Shown: in pieces, positions 22,353 to 32,838 of the stretch
How positions within the stretch are numbered: the stretch's first letter is position 1
Layout: each line of letters begins with the position of its first letter
DNA from: Branchiostoma lanceolatum
Taxonomy: Eukaryota > Chordata > Leptocardii > Amphioxiformes > Branchiostomatidae
Assembly: GCF_035083965.1 (NCBI RefSeq)
Contig: NC_089739.1
Location: forward strand, 7,676,001-7,740,000
Length of the DNA: 64,000 nucleotides
Reading direction: 5' to 3'
Made by a program: the position numbers and the translations under genes
Notes under the pieces: model-generated
Databases searched by the model: none
What the model saw: the letters and a program-made list of their open reading frames with translations, nothing else
Told to the model about the DNA's origin: nothing

Positions 22353-22460
22353 ATCTGGAGCTACATTTTGTTTAAAAAAAGGATTCCAAGTCTCACGACT
22401 GCAGCTGTTTGTACCAGACGGTGACGACGGCGTAAACTGAACCTATTTACGTCAGTTTCT

Positions 22461-22827
22461 ATGGTTACGAACGACAAAATGGTACGTAGTGACAGCTGTG
22501 GAATATCTTGGCTAGTGGTCAAACGGACAATCAACTGAATCCTTACCGTGAAGGCAACTCTCTGCGACTATCTCAGCGTTCAGCAGTCTGGTCAGGGTTA
22601 GACAGTCAAATACACCGTATACATCAATCATCCGCAAACGCATTTCATAACTCACGTTACACACCAACATCCACATCACAAACGACCTACGCATCTCTAA
22701 TACTTACAGTTACCTAATCTCTTATTGCCCCCAGCGTAACCGTGGTTACCAATCCCAGACGAAAGGTGATCACGTTAAGACACCTAACCTGATTGTGAAG
22801 GAATATGATGAGAAGAGATGGAGTCAG
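22461..22827 (+). CDS. Unrecognised gene start: two short exons with consistent splice signals (3' end not found)
   Basis: Exon 1 (22461-22481) reads ATG GTT ACG AAC GAC AAA ATG and stops at a GTACGT donor. Exon 2 (22735-22827) has the acceptor TTATTGCCCCCAG and the donor CAG/GTAAGAACC. It is open only in the phase 0 that exon 1 supplies. The joined product begins MVTNDKMRNRGYQSQ and runs KTPNLIVKEYDEKRWSQ before the second donor. It is charged and soluble, with no signal peptide. I do not recognise the family, and further exons were not found. The frames of exon 2 other than phase 0 contain stops, which favours a real exon. A 31-codon open run flanked by good sites can still arise by chance. 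Confidence 0.42.
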
Positions 22828-22961
22828 GTAAGAACCGCTCTCGGCACAACGTGTCGCCATAAATCATTAGTATGCTGAGCACCAGTTCAACATGTCAGGA
22901 CCGTTCCAACTGCCTTCCGTAGGAGGGGTTAGTTTGAATCAGGCAATTTGAAACAAACCTA

Positions 22962-23270
22962 GATCACAGCTAGGTAAAAAGAACTGTCCAGTGTATTCTG
23001 AAATAACAATTGTGCACCTTTTCATTTTCCTACCTTTGCAAAGGCTAAGCCGCTACTACAGAAGGATGCAGAAGATAGTTTGGTTTTGCCGTAGCAATTT
23101 GACATCTTCATACTATTAGATCACAGGTAAAAAGAACTGTCCAGTGTATTCTGATGAAAATTGTGCAACTTTTCATCTTTCTACCTTTGCAAAGGCTACG
23201 CCACATCCTACAGAATGATGAAGAAGATAGTTTGGTTTTGCCGTAGCCATTTGACATCTTCATACTATTA
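22962..23270. repeat. Recent two-copy tandem duplication (157 and 152 bp)
   Basis: GATCACAG...AGGTAAAAAGAACTG starts units at about 22962 and 23119, and a third unit start follows at 23271. The block GATAGTTTGGTTTTGCCGTAG is shared almost unchanged. Identity looks above 90 percent, which makes this younger than most duplications in the window. Confidence 0.8.
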
Positions 23271-23381
23271 GATCACAGGTAAAAAAAAAACGATTTGTCC
23301 AATGATCGGGCAATCACCACCGGCAAATGGAGGATGAAGCCGAAGATAAATCCTCCGGCGTTCTTACAGCAGACAGGGCGG

Positions 23382-23460
23382 CGGGAGTATAAATAAGGAC
23401 CTATGTATCCCCAGGGAATGGCAATTAAGGTCAGCCATTAATGATAGCCAGTGGCATGTC
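23382..23460. promoter_or_regulatory. Possible regulatory segment: TATA-like box and homeodomain-type sites
   Basis: GGGAGTATAAATAAGGACC is followed by GGCAATTAAGG and CCATTAATGATAG, AT-core sites of the kind bound by homeodomain proteins. No linked exon was identified. The call rests on short motifs only. Confidence 0.2.
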
Positions 23461-23657
23461 AGTCAAACATGTAAATATATAAACTGTCAATCACAATTAT
23501 AATTGTAGACACAATCATAGACCAGACCGATGGTATTGAATAGGGGAAATCTGGTAGAGGTGATTTGCATCGTATGTTAGGGCTCTCCCTCTATTAATTT
23601 TATTATGGAAAGTTGAATAAAGAAATAATGAAGGCAACGATAGATATTGGTACAGCG

Positions 23658-23673
23658 AACCTCTGCTTGGAGA
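23658..23673. mobile_element. Solo end of the CTCCAAGCAGA MITE family
   Basis: AACCTCTGCTTGGAGA is the full right terminus seen in the paired copies. No partner end lies within a few hundred bases. Confidence 0.4.
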
Positions 23674-24089
23674 ATAACTCTAAACGCTTATAGCTGTGTC
23701 AGCTTTACCAAATCCCAAGCTAGCATGGTTATATTGCCGACAAAAGCCTGGGAGACTATTTTATTTTGGGTGAAATATATCACCCCATAGTTTGTCAGAA
23801 CTACTTCCTTGTAATCAGAATTCTCGCCGACGGTGGATGATGATCAGTTATAGATCTTTCTTGGTTGCTAGGAGACGGCAAACGGCCTAGTCATCCCCGG
23901 TAAACCTCAGCCTAGTGAAACTCAAGGTGATAGACCTGATATTGATCGTCAAGGGCGACTAGGTCATACTTAAGGAGATGGTACCATCATCAAGGGTAAT
24001 AACAACTGGTAGTTCGTGCCAATGGTACCGCCATATCATATATTTGTATGCAAGCCATATTAGTATTGAACATTAAATACTGGTATCGA

Positions 24090-24140
24090 GCATGCACATC
24101 ATATACTAGTGTTGCATGCACATCATACACTAGTATTGAA
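24090..24140. repeat. Short tandem repeat, 24-bp unit
   Basis: GCATGCACATCATATACTAG is repeated as GCATGCACATCATACACTAG directly after it. It is simple sequence with no gene. Confidence 0.7.
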
Positions 24141-24239
24141 ATCCCGTTCTTTCATAGGTCCAACTGCTGTTCATATAGACATATTTTCCTTAAAATACAG
24201 GTCCTTAATCTAGTTTCTAACTTTCAGTGACTGAACTGT

Positions 24240-25519
24240 TGTACCGAGCCTGGTATCCATCCAGTTCTAACCAAAGTTCGGTCCGCTCCTAGTTCCTCCG
24301 ATCGTTTCCCTGACAAATATTCAGCATGAATTCGAAGCAATCAGATGAACTCGCAGTAACCGCAATACCGTCTGCATCATCGATTCCTTCCCACCGCACT
24401 ACATCACTAGATCGAACAGTAACAACAAATCGCCGACATCGCCGGAGAATAGGCCTCTAGGGGAAAGCCAATCGTTGTCGGGTTCCCTATATCTAATAAA
24501 ACAATGATTTCCTCGGAGATGGCGGGCAGTTCCCGGCGGATTGCTCGCTGATTACCGGGGCTGTGTTAAATTGCGTCCACTTCTCGAATTGGCTCAGTAT
24601 CAAGTATTAGCAGGGTAGGATACACGAACGACAATATGTCTGGTTACGAAATAAGTGGATGGGACTGCAAGGAACTTAAACAGGCAGGAAAATTCTGCAC
24701 TCATGGTTCAAGTTGATATTTATCGCTAGTTTCTCACTGAAAACCTTTGCGCTATTGCTACATAATGACGCTTTAATGAGAGAATGTATTGTACGTAAGC
24801 CACACTGATTATCTGATAGATTGTAATTATTGATTGCGCGGAAATTACATGTAATTTGGAGGAAATTGAGCTCACTACGCTTGCACGAACGATAGATATT
24901 TCAGGTACCCCTGTCGGCAGTGTCAGCATCTAATTGTCGTGTACCCGGGCAGTAGAAATAGATCACCAATGAACGATCGAGGAAAGAGGTTTTTCTGTAT
25001 CCACCACAGAAAATAGTACAAACTACAGCAGACCTTGGATTCAGTAACCACTCAAGGGACTACGGAAAATGGTTGCTGAGGACAGGTGGTTACTCAGAAC
25101 AGTGTGGGGTTAACTATGTAGAAAAAGAGGGGACTGTTTTAATGTGGCGTATGACTGGAGGTGGTTGCCCGGCCAAGTTTGACTGTATTTGACCTCGATA
25201 TCTACATGAAATTGTTATCGCCGGCACTATTTACCAGACCTGATATGTTTGAGCTCTAACCATTTGCGTTTAACTGCAGTACAATAAATTCACAAGGTTA
25301 TCTTGCTTCCAATGAACTTTACACAGTCAGTGTTATATTTCATCGATCGGAGCCCCATATATTTTCCCAGTTCACGTTCAATTTGCTGATGCAACGATAC
25401 GTGTTTACTGTACTAATATATCAAAGCCATTAACTGAACACAACCGCACCCGCCTTCCCACCTACCATTGATCTATATGGTTATACTTTTCTGTATACAC
25501 GTTTGCTATATGTTTGTTA
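24240..25519. other. Gene-free stretch with a CpG-rich segment
   Basis: Around 24300-24560 CpG is common, unlike the flanks. A 44-codon frame from ATG at 24326 to 24460 has no recognisable feature. The remainder is unremarkable. Confidence 0.35.
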
Positions 25520-25590
25520 AGGCTTACGTCCTGCAACCTGCACCTAGCCCTTCGAGGTATGAATGTACAATTAAGGTCTTTCATCATTAT
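25520..25590 (+). mobile_element. LINE-type 3' tail remnant, copy 2
   Basis: CAACCTGCACCTAGCCCTTC then GAATGTACAATTAAGGTCTT match the copy at 4041-4101 and end in a CATCATT tail. It lies in the same orientation and is about 85 percent similar by eye. Confidence 0.5.
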
Positions 25591-26194
25591 CAAAAGATAG
25601 GAAGTCGGCCAGCCGCCGGAAACAACGGGGTGTAAAGCCCGGATCCGAGATTTAATGTGTTCAAACACGAACACGCGAGCAAAACATACAGAGTCTGTAC
25701 TTACGTCATGATTAGGAAGATTAAAGACAGAAGCGACCCATAAAGAAAGACGCACCGTTGGAAGCTAGTCTTGTATGATTGAGAACATTACAGAATCATA
25801 CTTTCTCTACCGTCACTCAATGGCTAATGGCCTATATCAAAATAACAGAAAACTAGGCTTGTATATCACGATGGAAGAAAACTATGGTAAAAGATATACT
25901 GGAACATGGTTTGAATAGTTAGGAAAACGGAGCATTTATGACAGCTACGGTATTCAGAACACAATCGATATTTCAACACAAGCACCTACAATAGATATCT
26001 ACATATCTGTGACCAGCTAACAGCACAGATACTGAGAAAAGTGCGGGTAACCAGACGGAAACCGTGGCTTACTTTGGAACCTAACTCTGAGCCATCAACA
26101 GCTAACCCTAACCACACGACTAGGCACATAATGACTCAGCTTAGAGATTACCGAGAACACACTTGTGTGTGCAGCACAGAATAACAAGTACTCT

Positions 26195-26720
26195 GTCTGT
26201 ACGCTTCATCATTGTTAAGTCCTGCCGTGTTGTTATTAGGCAATCGGCTATCCAAAGACGTGCTCACAATATATCAAGAATACTCACACCAGGTACCTCC
26301 TTGCTCACACTAAGAAACGTTTGGGTGTAGAAGTATCAAATAATTGATATTTACCTCAAACGTCTACTGTCGAATGATCCGGCACAAACATCCTATCGTA
26401 ATATATTATCATCAGGCAATCAGCTATCATAAAACACGTTCTACACTAAGTATCAGACGAGCATACAGGTATACGTACGCGTCTACGCTACGGCTTACCT
26501 CAAAACTGGTCTGAGTTATACAATACAATGTAATATATTCTTGCGGTGATACTGTCTATGATCCGGTCACAAACATCACAATGTTATATAACATTGCCAG
26601 GTAATTAACTATCACAAAAACCCTTGTAGACTACATCTACATGTATTGATCAACAAGCGTACAGGTATGTATAGAAAGAGGGCTTACCTTAACAACTGGT
26701 GGGACTGTCTGAGCCAGTAT
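26195..26720. repeat. Three-copy diverged tandem repeat, period about 184 bp
   Basis: Units share an ATCCGG-CACAAACATC block (26377 and 26561) and a GGCAATC-GCTATC block (26240, 26418; diverged at 26602). They also share a TTACCT-CAA-CTGGT block near 26350, 26491 and 26682. The first copy is the most decayed. Confidence 0.6.
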
Positions 26721-27712
26721 AAGACACGAGTACTGTTGTACGATCCGCACACTGACTCTCTCTGTCACGGAATGACTCAACATTGGTCTCACCAACAAAT
26801 ATATATATACAGGCGTGTGTGTATTCATGTTCACCACCATGGTTACCCAGAAGTGGCGGTCTAGCCCAGCCCACATCCGGTGTACCGGTAAGAAGATACC
26901 TATCTAGTGGCGCGAACACCGCTTGACCTGCGACGATTGGAGAGCACTCTACGGCGGAAATTTTACCTTTCGACAAAAAGTTATCAACCCTCAAGTGAGA
27001 CAAGTGACGTGTAGAGAAAGCGGCAAACAATAGCCTGATCCATTTTATATATGGCCTTTGAACAATGGAAGCTGCCTTCAGCAAGCTGCACTTACAATGT
27101 ATGTACTTGAACTGTGTTATTGCTTGTTGTTCGTAGTAACTTGTTTGTGTTACTTTTTACATAATGGAAAATTCTGTGACATACAATCCATGCACGTTTG
27201 TGTATATGTAGAGCAGGGAAAGTCTGACTTCTCAGTAAGACTAAATATCCTTTTCCTGTGCTGTTGTGGTTAGTGTAAACGCCTAAAAAGCTTTCACTGA
27301 TTAGTCGCCCCCACAAACCACAGGAAATGGAACCGCCCAGCAGACTTCCCTTTTCTATTGTCTATAGGGGACGTGAAGCTAATTAAATAAATCAAAGAAA
27401 CCAGCATACAGCACTTTTTGTAAACGCCAATGTATGTAGGCCGCTGTCTAAACATAAGATAATTTCTTAAACCTTCATAGCGAATTTGGCAGTAATACGC
27501 CCCCTCGCAAGACCGGAAATGGACCAGTCCAACTGTGTTCTTTTTCCCCCAAGTGTCCTCTCGAAAGTTCGTCCATGTGCATTTCGGTAAATATTTATCA
27601 ACTCAACACACGTGAGCTGGTTTTTAAAACCACACTAGACGTTTCAAATGGCACTGTGTTCCCATTCACTCGAATCTCGCCCTTTTGAGTAGATGTTAGA
27701 GCCTTTGTGAAT

Positions 27713-27937
27713 AGACACTTGTTCTCACAAGTTTGCTCACACAAAGTAACGTTTGTAAAGGAAAACAAAGAAGTTGGGCGTCACTCCGACGTTATAGTGA
27801 AACATCACAATCGTCTGTGACAGACACTTGTTCTTAAAATTTCGCTAGGACAATGTAACGTTTGTAAAGGAAAACAAAGAAGGGTTGGGCGTCACTGACA
27901 CGTTATGGGTGAAACGTCACTACTGCGTGTAATGACA
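27713..27937. repeat. Two-copy tandem duplication, period 109 bp
   Basis: AGACACTTGTTCTCAC at 27713 recurs as AGACACTTGTTCTTAA at 27822. The core GTAACGTTTGTAAAGGAAAA is exact in both. Each copy ends in TTGGGCGTCACT followed by a variant of ACGTTAT. Confidence 0.75.
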
Positions 27938-28262
27938 AAATGACTCACAGTGCTAATGGGTCGTACATGACAGTTCCTCTGTGCTGTACTTGACAAATGA
28001 TTGTTTCCGCTAACATACTCCTGGTTATGGTGGCTGTAAGACCAAGAGTCAGACGAACTAGATATTTCAGATCTCCGTGGACAAACAACATAGGATTTTT
28101 TTATTAATTGTCCATTTATTATTGCTGTAGGTAGTGCAAGACTCACTGTGTGCCAGACCAGAAGTATAATGCAACGTATAACGTTTTATACATACAGTAC
28201 GAGATACACGATTATATTGTCAAACATTCATGCTACATGTATGACTCATAGTGAGGGACTAA

Positions 28263-28478
28263 ATGAGTGGGTGAGTGAGTGAGTGAGCGAGTGAGTGAGT
28301 GAGTGAGTGAGTGAGTGAGTGAGTGAGTGAGTGAGTGAGTGAGTGAGTGACTGAGTGAGTGAGTGAGTGAGTGAGTGACTGAGTGACTGACTGACTGAGT
28401 GAGTGAGTGAGTGAGTGAGTGAGTGAGTGAGTGAGTGAGCGAGTGAGTGACTGAGTGAGTGACTGAGTGACTGAGTGG
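28263..28478. repeat. Interrupted (GAGT)n microsatellite, about 215 bp
   Basis: The tract is nearly pure GAGT with scattered GAGC and GACT variants; the GACT variants cluster towards the 3' end. It contains no stable gene. Length variation between individuals is expected. Confidence 0.95.
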
Positions 28479-30548
28479 AAGAAGGGGAAGAGAAAGTGAA
28501 AAATAAAAGAAAAATCTTACCCCAGAAGATCTTTAAAACTGTCTAAAACGTGAAACGTAATCTCACCCGAACAATATGTAACCATGTTTCCATTTTTGTT
28601 TGTTTTGCTGTCAAGTAGCTTTTAAGAAGGTTGTTGATTTTGTGACGCCACCAAAGGACTTCGTCATAGACGGAATGAGAAGGCGACAAAAAACTTTGAC
28701 ACTGACCCATTCAAGTCGTGATATACGATACCGTTCATGTAAATGGTCTGCACGCGAGACTCGCTGTAATTAATGCGTCTTAATTGCCCCACCTTAACAA
28801 GGTGTTGTTCACACCTGTAACACCTGTGCGCTGCTTACACGTGCGTGTTGGCAGGTAGTGGCACTGACCATGGACTTTATATCAAGAACATGACAAGACT
28901 TTTTGTACTGGTATTGTCATAGGTGTCTGCTGGGACAATTCTTTACACGAATAAGTGTGCTTGTTGAAAGGTGTGGGTATATTGGCATCGTAATCTATTG
29001 AAAGGCTTTGCACATACTGTCCATTTTAATTGTTGTACTACATGCATTGATTTACTATTTGATACATTGCCATAGATTAATTATGTAAAACTAGCAGTGT
29101 TATTTCAAAACATCCCTAGCCGGTTCGGGTTAGAAGATACATTTTCCACATAAGTACGTATTACATATACATTTTTCCATTTTTCCTCATAACCAATTTG
29201 AACTTGGACATGGGGAAAATTCTCCATAGACTTCAAGCCGCTGCTTTACAGTAGATTTATATTTGTGGCCATTTTTATATATACTTTAATGCCATAGCTG
29301 CTGAAGTTAAACTGCAGATAGCTCTTTGATGTTAATTCGTTGGCACCGTTCCGTGAATTCTCTAGCTGTAGTTTTCTCTTTCCAGTGCCACCCACAGAAA
29401 ACACCAAGTGTGTGGTATGACTTATCTCTTGGATTGAGTGTCTTAAAGACAAAGATCTGACACCTGAGTATACAGTCGAATCTAAGAGTGTTTCACGGCT
29501 AATTAAGCTGGGTAAACCAGAGAGTACTGTCCGGAAACGTGCAAGTGTGTGGAGTGTCAGGTGTAGCAGTCCATGGTGTCCCGGTGTTTTTAATGTCCGG
29601 GTGTAGCAGTGCGTGTTGCATACCTTCTCTTTTCATCCTGCCCTTATATAGCAGCTAGTAGTAACGACTGTGAATATATAGATACATACATGACTTTATC
29701 TTATATGTAAGAGATGTTAGCCCTTTTTTTTACATATTTTGTACATATTCGAAACTTTTTACATGTTGAATCTTTGATTAATCTTCTAGTGTCTTAGATT
29801 TTGCTTGAAACGCATTTTCTAAGAAAAACGGGTCTCTTGAAAACTTCTCTTTAAAGACGATACTCAGTTTAAGGCTAACGTTGAATATTCTTTGGTAGTT
29901 TCTATGAGTTTATCTTCCGGCAAATCTCTTGAAATCTGCTCAAGGAGTTGAAATCAGAGACCACTAGTACTGTTGAACTCCTGTGCCCTGGGTGTAATGT
30001 ACATCCTTAAGTTGGCAGACAGGAACTGATCTTAATCTTCCTCTCTTATAAGAACAGGTGTTCCAACTGGGGAACATGGGAAGGCCATTAATGGTCGCGT
30101 GCTGGGCGTCGTCCTATCTCCATGGCAACGACGGGCTATTCCATTTTAGTGTCTAAATGGGTGGAGAAATTTTGGATCGGTCCTCGAAAGAAAGAAAGTA
30201 ACTGAAATACTTTTTCTCAGTTCAAATTGATGGGACTATTCTAAAACAGTGCAGGTGGAAAAACATAGAGTAGACAAGAAGGAAAGAAACGCTATCTTTT
30301 CTACTCTCCCCCTATTTGCTTTGAAATGGGATATTCCTGTGGTGGATGGTAAGTTAGAAACTGTAGCTGTCCTCTATCCAGGGCGCCACTCGAGTGTTTG
30401 CTAACACCGGAATTAAAACGGCCTTGTAGCGTTTTGTTGGCTATACAGAACCTATACAGACCACCGGCACTGGGGTGGGGTTGTGGTAAACAGTGTACAA
30501 TCTGTGGAGCTTTGGAAAGCAAGGCTTTGTGCGAAAAAATGGATGAAG
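28479..30548. other. Gene-free stretch
   Basis: No coding frame, RNA gene or transposon end was recognised. Near 29515-29620 GTGTAGCAGT and CCGGTGT/CCGGGTG recur at short distance, a small decayed repeat. Confidence 0.4.
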
Positions 30549-30608
30549 GAGTGAAGGAATGAATGATTACCTTGATCTTCCAAGGGAGGAATAAAGAACG
30601 GAAAGGAA

Positions 30609-30675
30609 CGAATGAATGAATGAATGAATGAATGAATGAATGAATGAATGAATGAATGAATGAATGAATGAATGA
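30609..30675. repeat. (GAAT)n microsatellite
   Basis: About 17 perfect GAAT units form the core, with decayed copies on both sides from about 30549 to 30960. The HSFI peptide repeat in an overlapping minus-strand frame is only translated microsatellite. Confidence 0.95.
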
Positions 30676-30682
30676 AGGGAAG

Positions 30683-30801
30683 TAGCCTCCGTTGCAGGCT
30701 CTGAAGCGGCTTTTTGGGGGCTAAATAATACACTTTTTGCAGCCAGTCCGTAACTATCAGCCGCCTAAAAAAAGCCGCTTCAGAGCCTGCAACGGAGGCT
30801 A
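30683..30801. mobile_element. 119-bp MITE with 33-bp inverted repeats and 9-bp target duplication
   Basis: The left arm starts TAGCCTCCGTTGCAGGCTC and the right arm is its exact reverse complement over 33 bases (30769-30801). GAAGGGAAG flanks both sides (30674-30682 and 30802-30810). The element is inserted at the edge of the GAAT microsatellite. It shares TAGCCT/AGGCTA ends with the elements at 7909 and 54841. Confidence 0.85.
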
Positions 30802-31144
30802 GAAGGGAAGAGTGAATGAAATTTAAGAATGAATAAATAAACTAGTGAGTGAGTCAATGAATAATAACCTTGCTCTCATAAGGGAAGAATAAAGAATGGG
30901 ATGGAATTAATGAACGAATGAGTTAATTGATGAATAAATGAATGAATGGATGGATGAATAGATAAAGAGAAGTGTCAACATGTATCTACAACTTCATGGC
31001 AGCATATATATATATATAGAACCGACAATTATCTATCCCAAGATAAAAAGAGAATGGAGAGACAAATCTCATATTTGATAAAATACAATAATTGTATGAC
31101 GAAAAAAAAATCGTGTAATTAGTGCAGAAAAAAACTCAAAAGAA

Positions 31145-31259
31145 CGAGCTGGACAGGATTCGAACCTGCAACCTTCTGATCACTGCTCCTTCTGCGCGTG
31201 TTGTACACGGCAGCAAGGCGAGCCGAAGTCAGACGCGATATCCATTACGCTACCAGCCC
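31145..31259 (-). tRNA. tRNA-Arg (anticodon TCG) with a 42-base intron
   Basis: The minus strand folds as GGGCTGG / CCAGCTC (one G-T pair), discriminator G, and D-arm GCGTAATGGATATCGC. The anticodon stem is TCTGA/TCAGA with loop CTTCGG-A, and the T-arm GCAGG-TTCGAAT-CCTGT. The anticodon TCG occupies 31226-31224. The intron runs 31222-31181, one base 3' of the anticodon, which is the canonical position for eukaryotic tRNA introns. Mature length is 73. A TTTT terminator follows 3'. The stem and loop residues match the general arginine TCG pattern. Confidence 0.9.
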
Positions 31260-32228
31260 AATGCATAAAACCTAGGCACGATGCAAAGATAAGATAGAAC
31301 CCTGCCTACACATTACCCGTAATCTCCGCAGGCTCCGGTGGTTAACGGTCTGACGTTATGGACATAGGAGACGTTACAGGAATACGTTATCAAAAAAGAG
31401 CTAATTTTTGGGATCATGTATCTAACGATTTACATATATCTATGGCAGCTATACATGTATTTTATCATGTGATTTCATAATTCATCATCTATACTCAAGT
31501 TCATTTTGTTATGATTCTTTGATTACATGTATCTGTGTCGAGTGTCAAGATGTTAATTGCTGATATTATTGGGTTCTCCCTGTGTTACTTGATAGCAAAG
31601 GGTAGAATAGGATAAAGTAAGCTATATAATCATTGGCCCGCCACTTTGAACAGGTGTATGCATATTACAATTTATCCACGGCAGCATGTGGATATGATGT
31701 AAAGATAATTCATAATTTTGATGAGGTTAGTTTTGCTGCGATGTCAGAATCATCTGTATCCAGATTGATATTATTCTTTGCTGTTATCATTTTATTTTCC
31801 CCTTGCTTGCTTATTCTCGAAACGTAGAATATAACCAAGCAAGCCCAATCTTCGCTATGTCATATGAATAGATGTCTCCGGTACAGCAAATAAAGGAATG
31901 AGGACATAGACATTTTTCACATGCATTGTGCCACTTAAATGCGGCCTCAGAATTGCAACAATTCCCCCCGTAAAATACTAGGTCAGATCCCCTTGACTAC
32001 ACATACGTCAGGGCGTGACAGAACATAATTCTTTAGAGATATAAACCCAGGGAATACATCCCCGTGCGCGGAATTAGGGCTGACGTTTCCTGCCATGCGT
32101 AAAGCCCACATGGATCTAGCTGCCATATGCTCACCTTGTAATAACGGTCTGACGTGGGAAGAATGCTGATACGTACGTCTAGATCTGCCAAGAGCTGCCG
32201 TAAGCCTCTCCGGTTGAGGCTTTTTGAG

Positions 32229-32330
32229 GCACCTGTTCGCTAGCTTTGAGGCTAAGAGCTATTCATCAGCTTCTTCTAATGAGCTTTGAAGCTGAGCTAT
32301 CCGTTAGCTTTGAGGCTGAGTTATCAGTTG
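32229..32330. repeat. Short decayed tandem repeat, AGCTTTGAGGCTGAG motif
   Basis: TAGCTTTGAGGCTAAGAGCT, GAGCTTTGAAGCTGAGCTAT and TAGCTTTGAGGCTGAGTTAT occur within 100 bases. Unit length is about 30-50 bases. No gene is present. Confidence 0.6.
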
Positions 32331-32741
32331 GCCCCGCCAAATGAGCGTTTGAATTTCTGTACGCTTACTGTGAGATCTCCTACTCAATTATGATATGATC
32401 TAATATCTGTAGTTTCCCATTGTTTTCAACATACACCATCTATATATATATACGTGTTGTAGCAGGTTAAGTAGCTGATTATAAGTAACTAAGGGTGTAT
32501 GGAATGGATGTAAATGATGGTTGGTACCGGTTTTCCGATAGCCGTCAATACGAAGGCTAGCATTAAGTTCCCACACCTACACTGTTCGTCCCACACATTT
32601 CTATGTATCAGACATTCGAGCGCCATGTCCCTATCACTACTGCACTGACAATACAAGACTCATAGTCTCCAATTGTACGGAGTTAACCTTGAACGATCAG
32701 CCATCTTTTACAACCGAACAAACATAGCACTAAACACTTCA

Positions 32742-32838
32742 TCTCCAAGCAGATATAGAAAGCCAGAATCGCCACGCTACTCATTGGAGCTGGGAGCTGA
32801 AACGTTACAATTCTGCCTTTTGTACATCTGCTTGGAGA
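32742..32838. mobile_element. CTCCAAGCAGA-family MITE, 97-bp copy
   Basis: TCTCCAAGCAGATATAGAAA and the reverse complement of the right end (TCTCCAAGCAGATGTACAAA) pair over about 30 bases with a few mismatches. A target-site duplication is not clear. The plus-strand frame across it is incidental. Confidence 0.6.

Noticed and set aside
26689-27084. 131-residue minus-strand frame ending near a GTAAGC donor
   Set aside because: There are no family features, and part of it lies in a tandem repeat. It is at best a noncoding exon.
30452-30733. 93-residue frame with a repeated HSFI peptide
   Set aside because: It is the translated GAAT microsatellite and a MITE arm, with no gene context.
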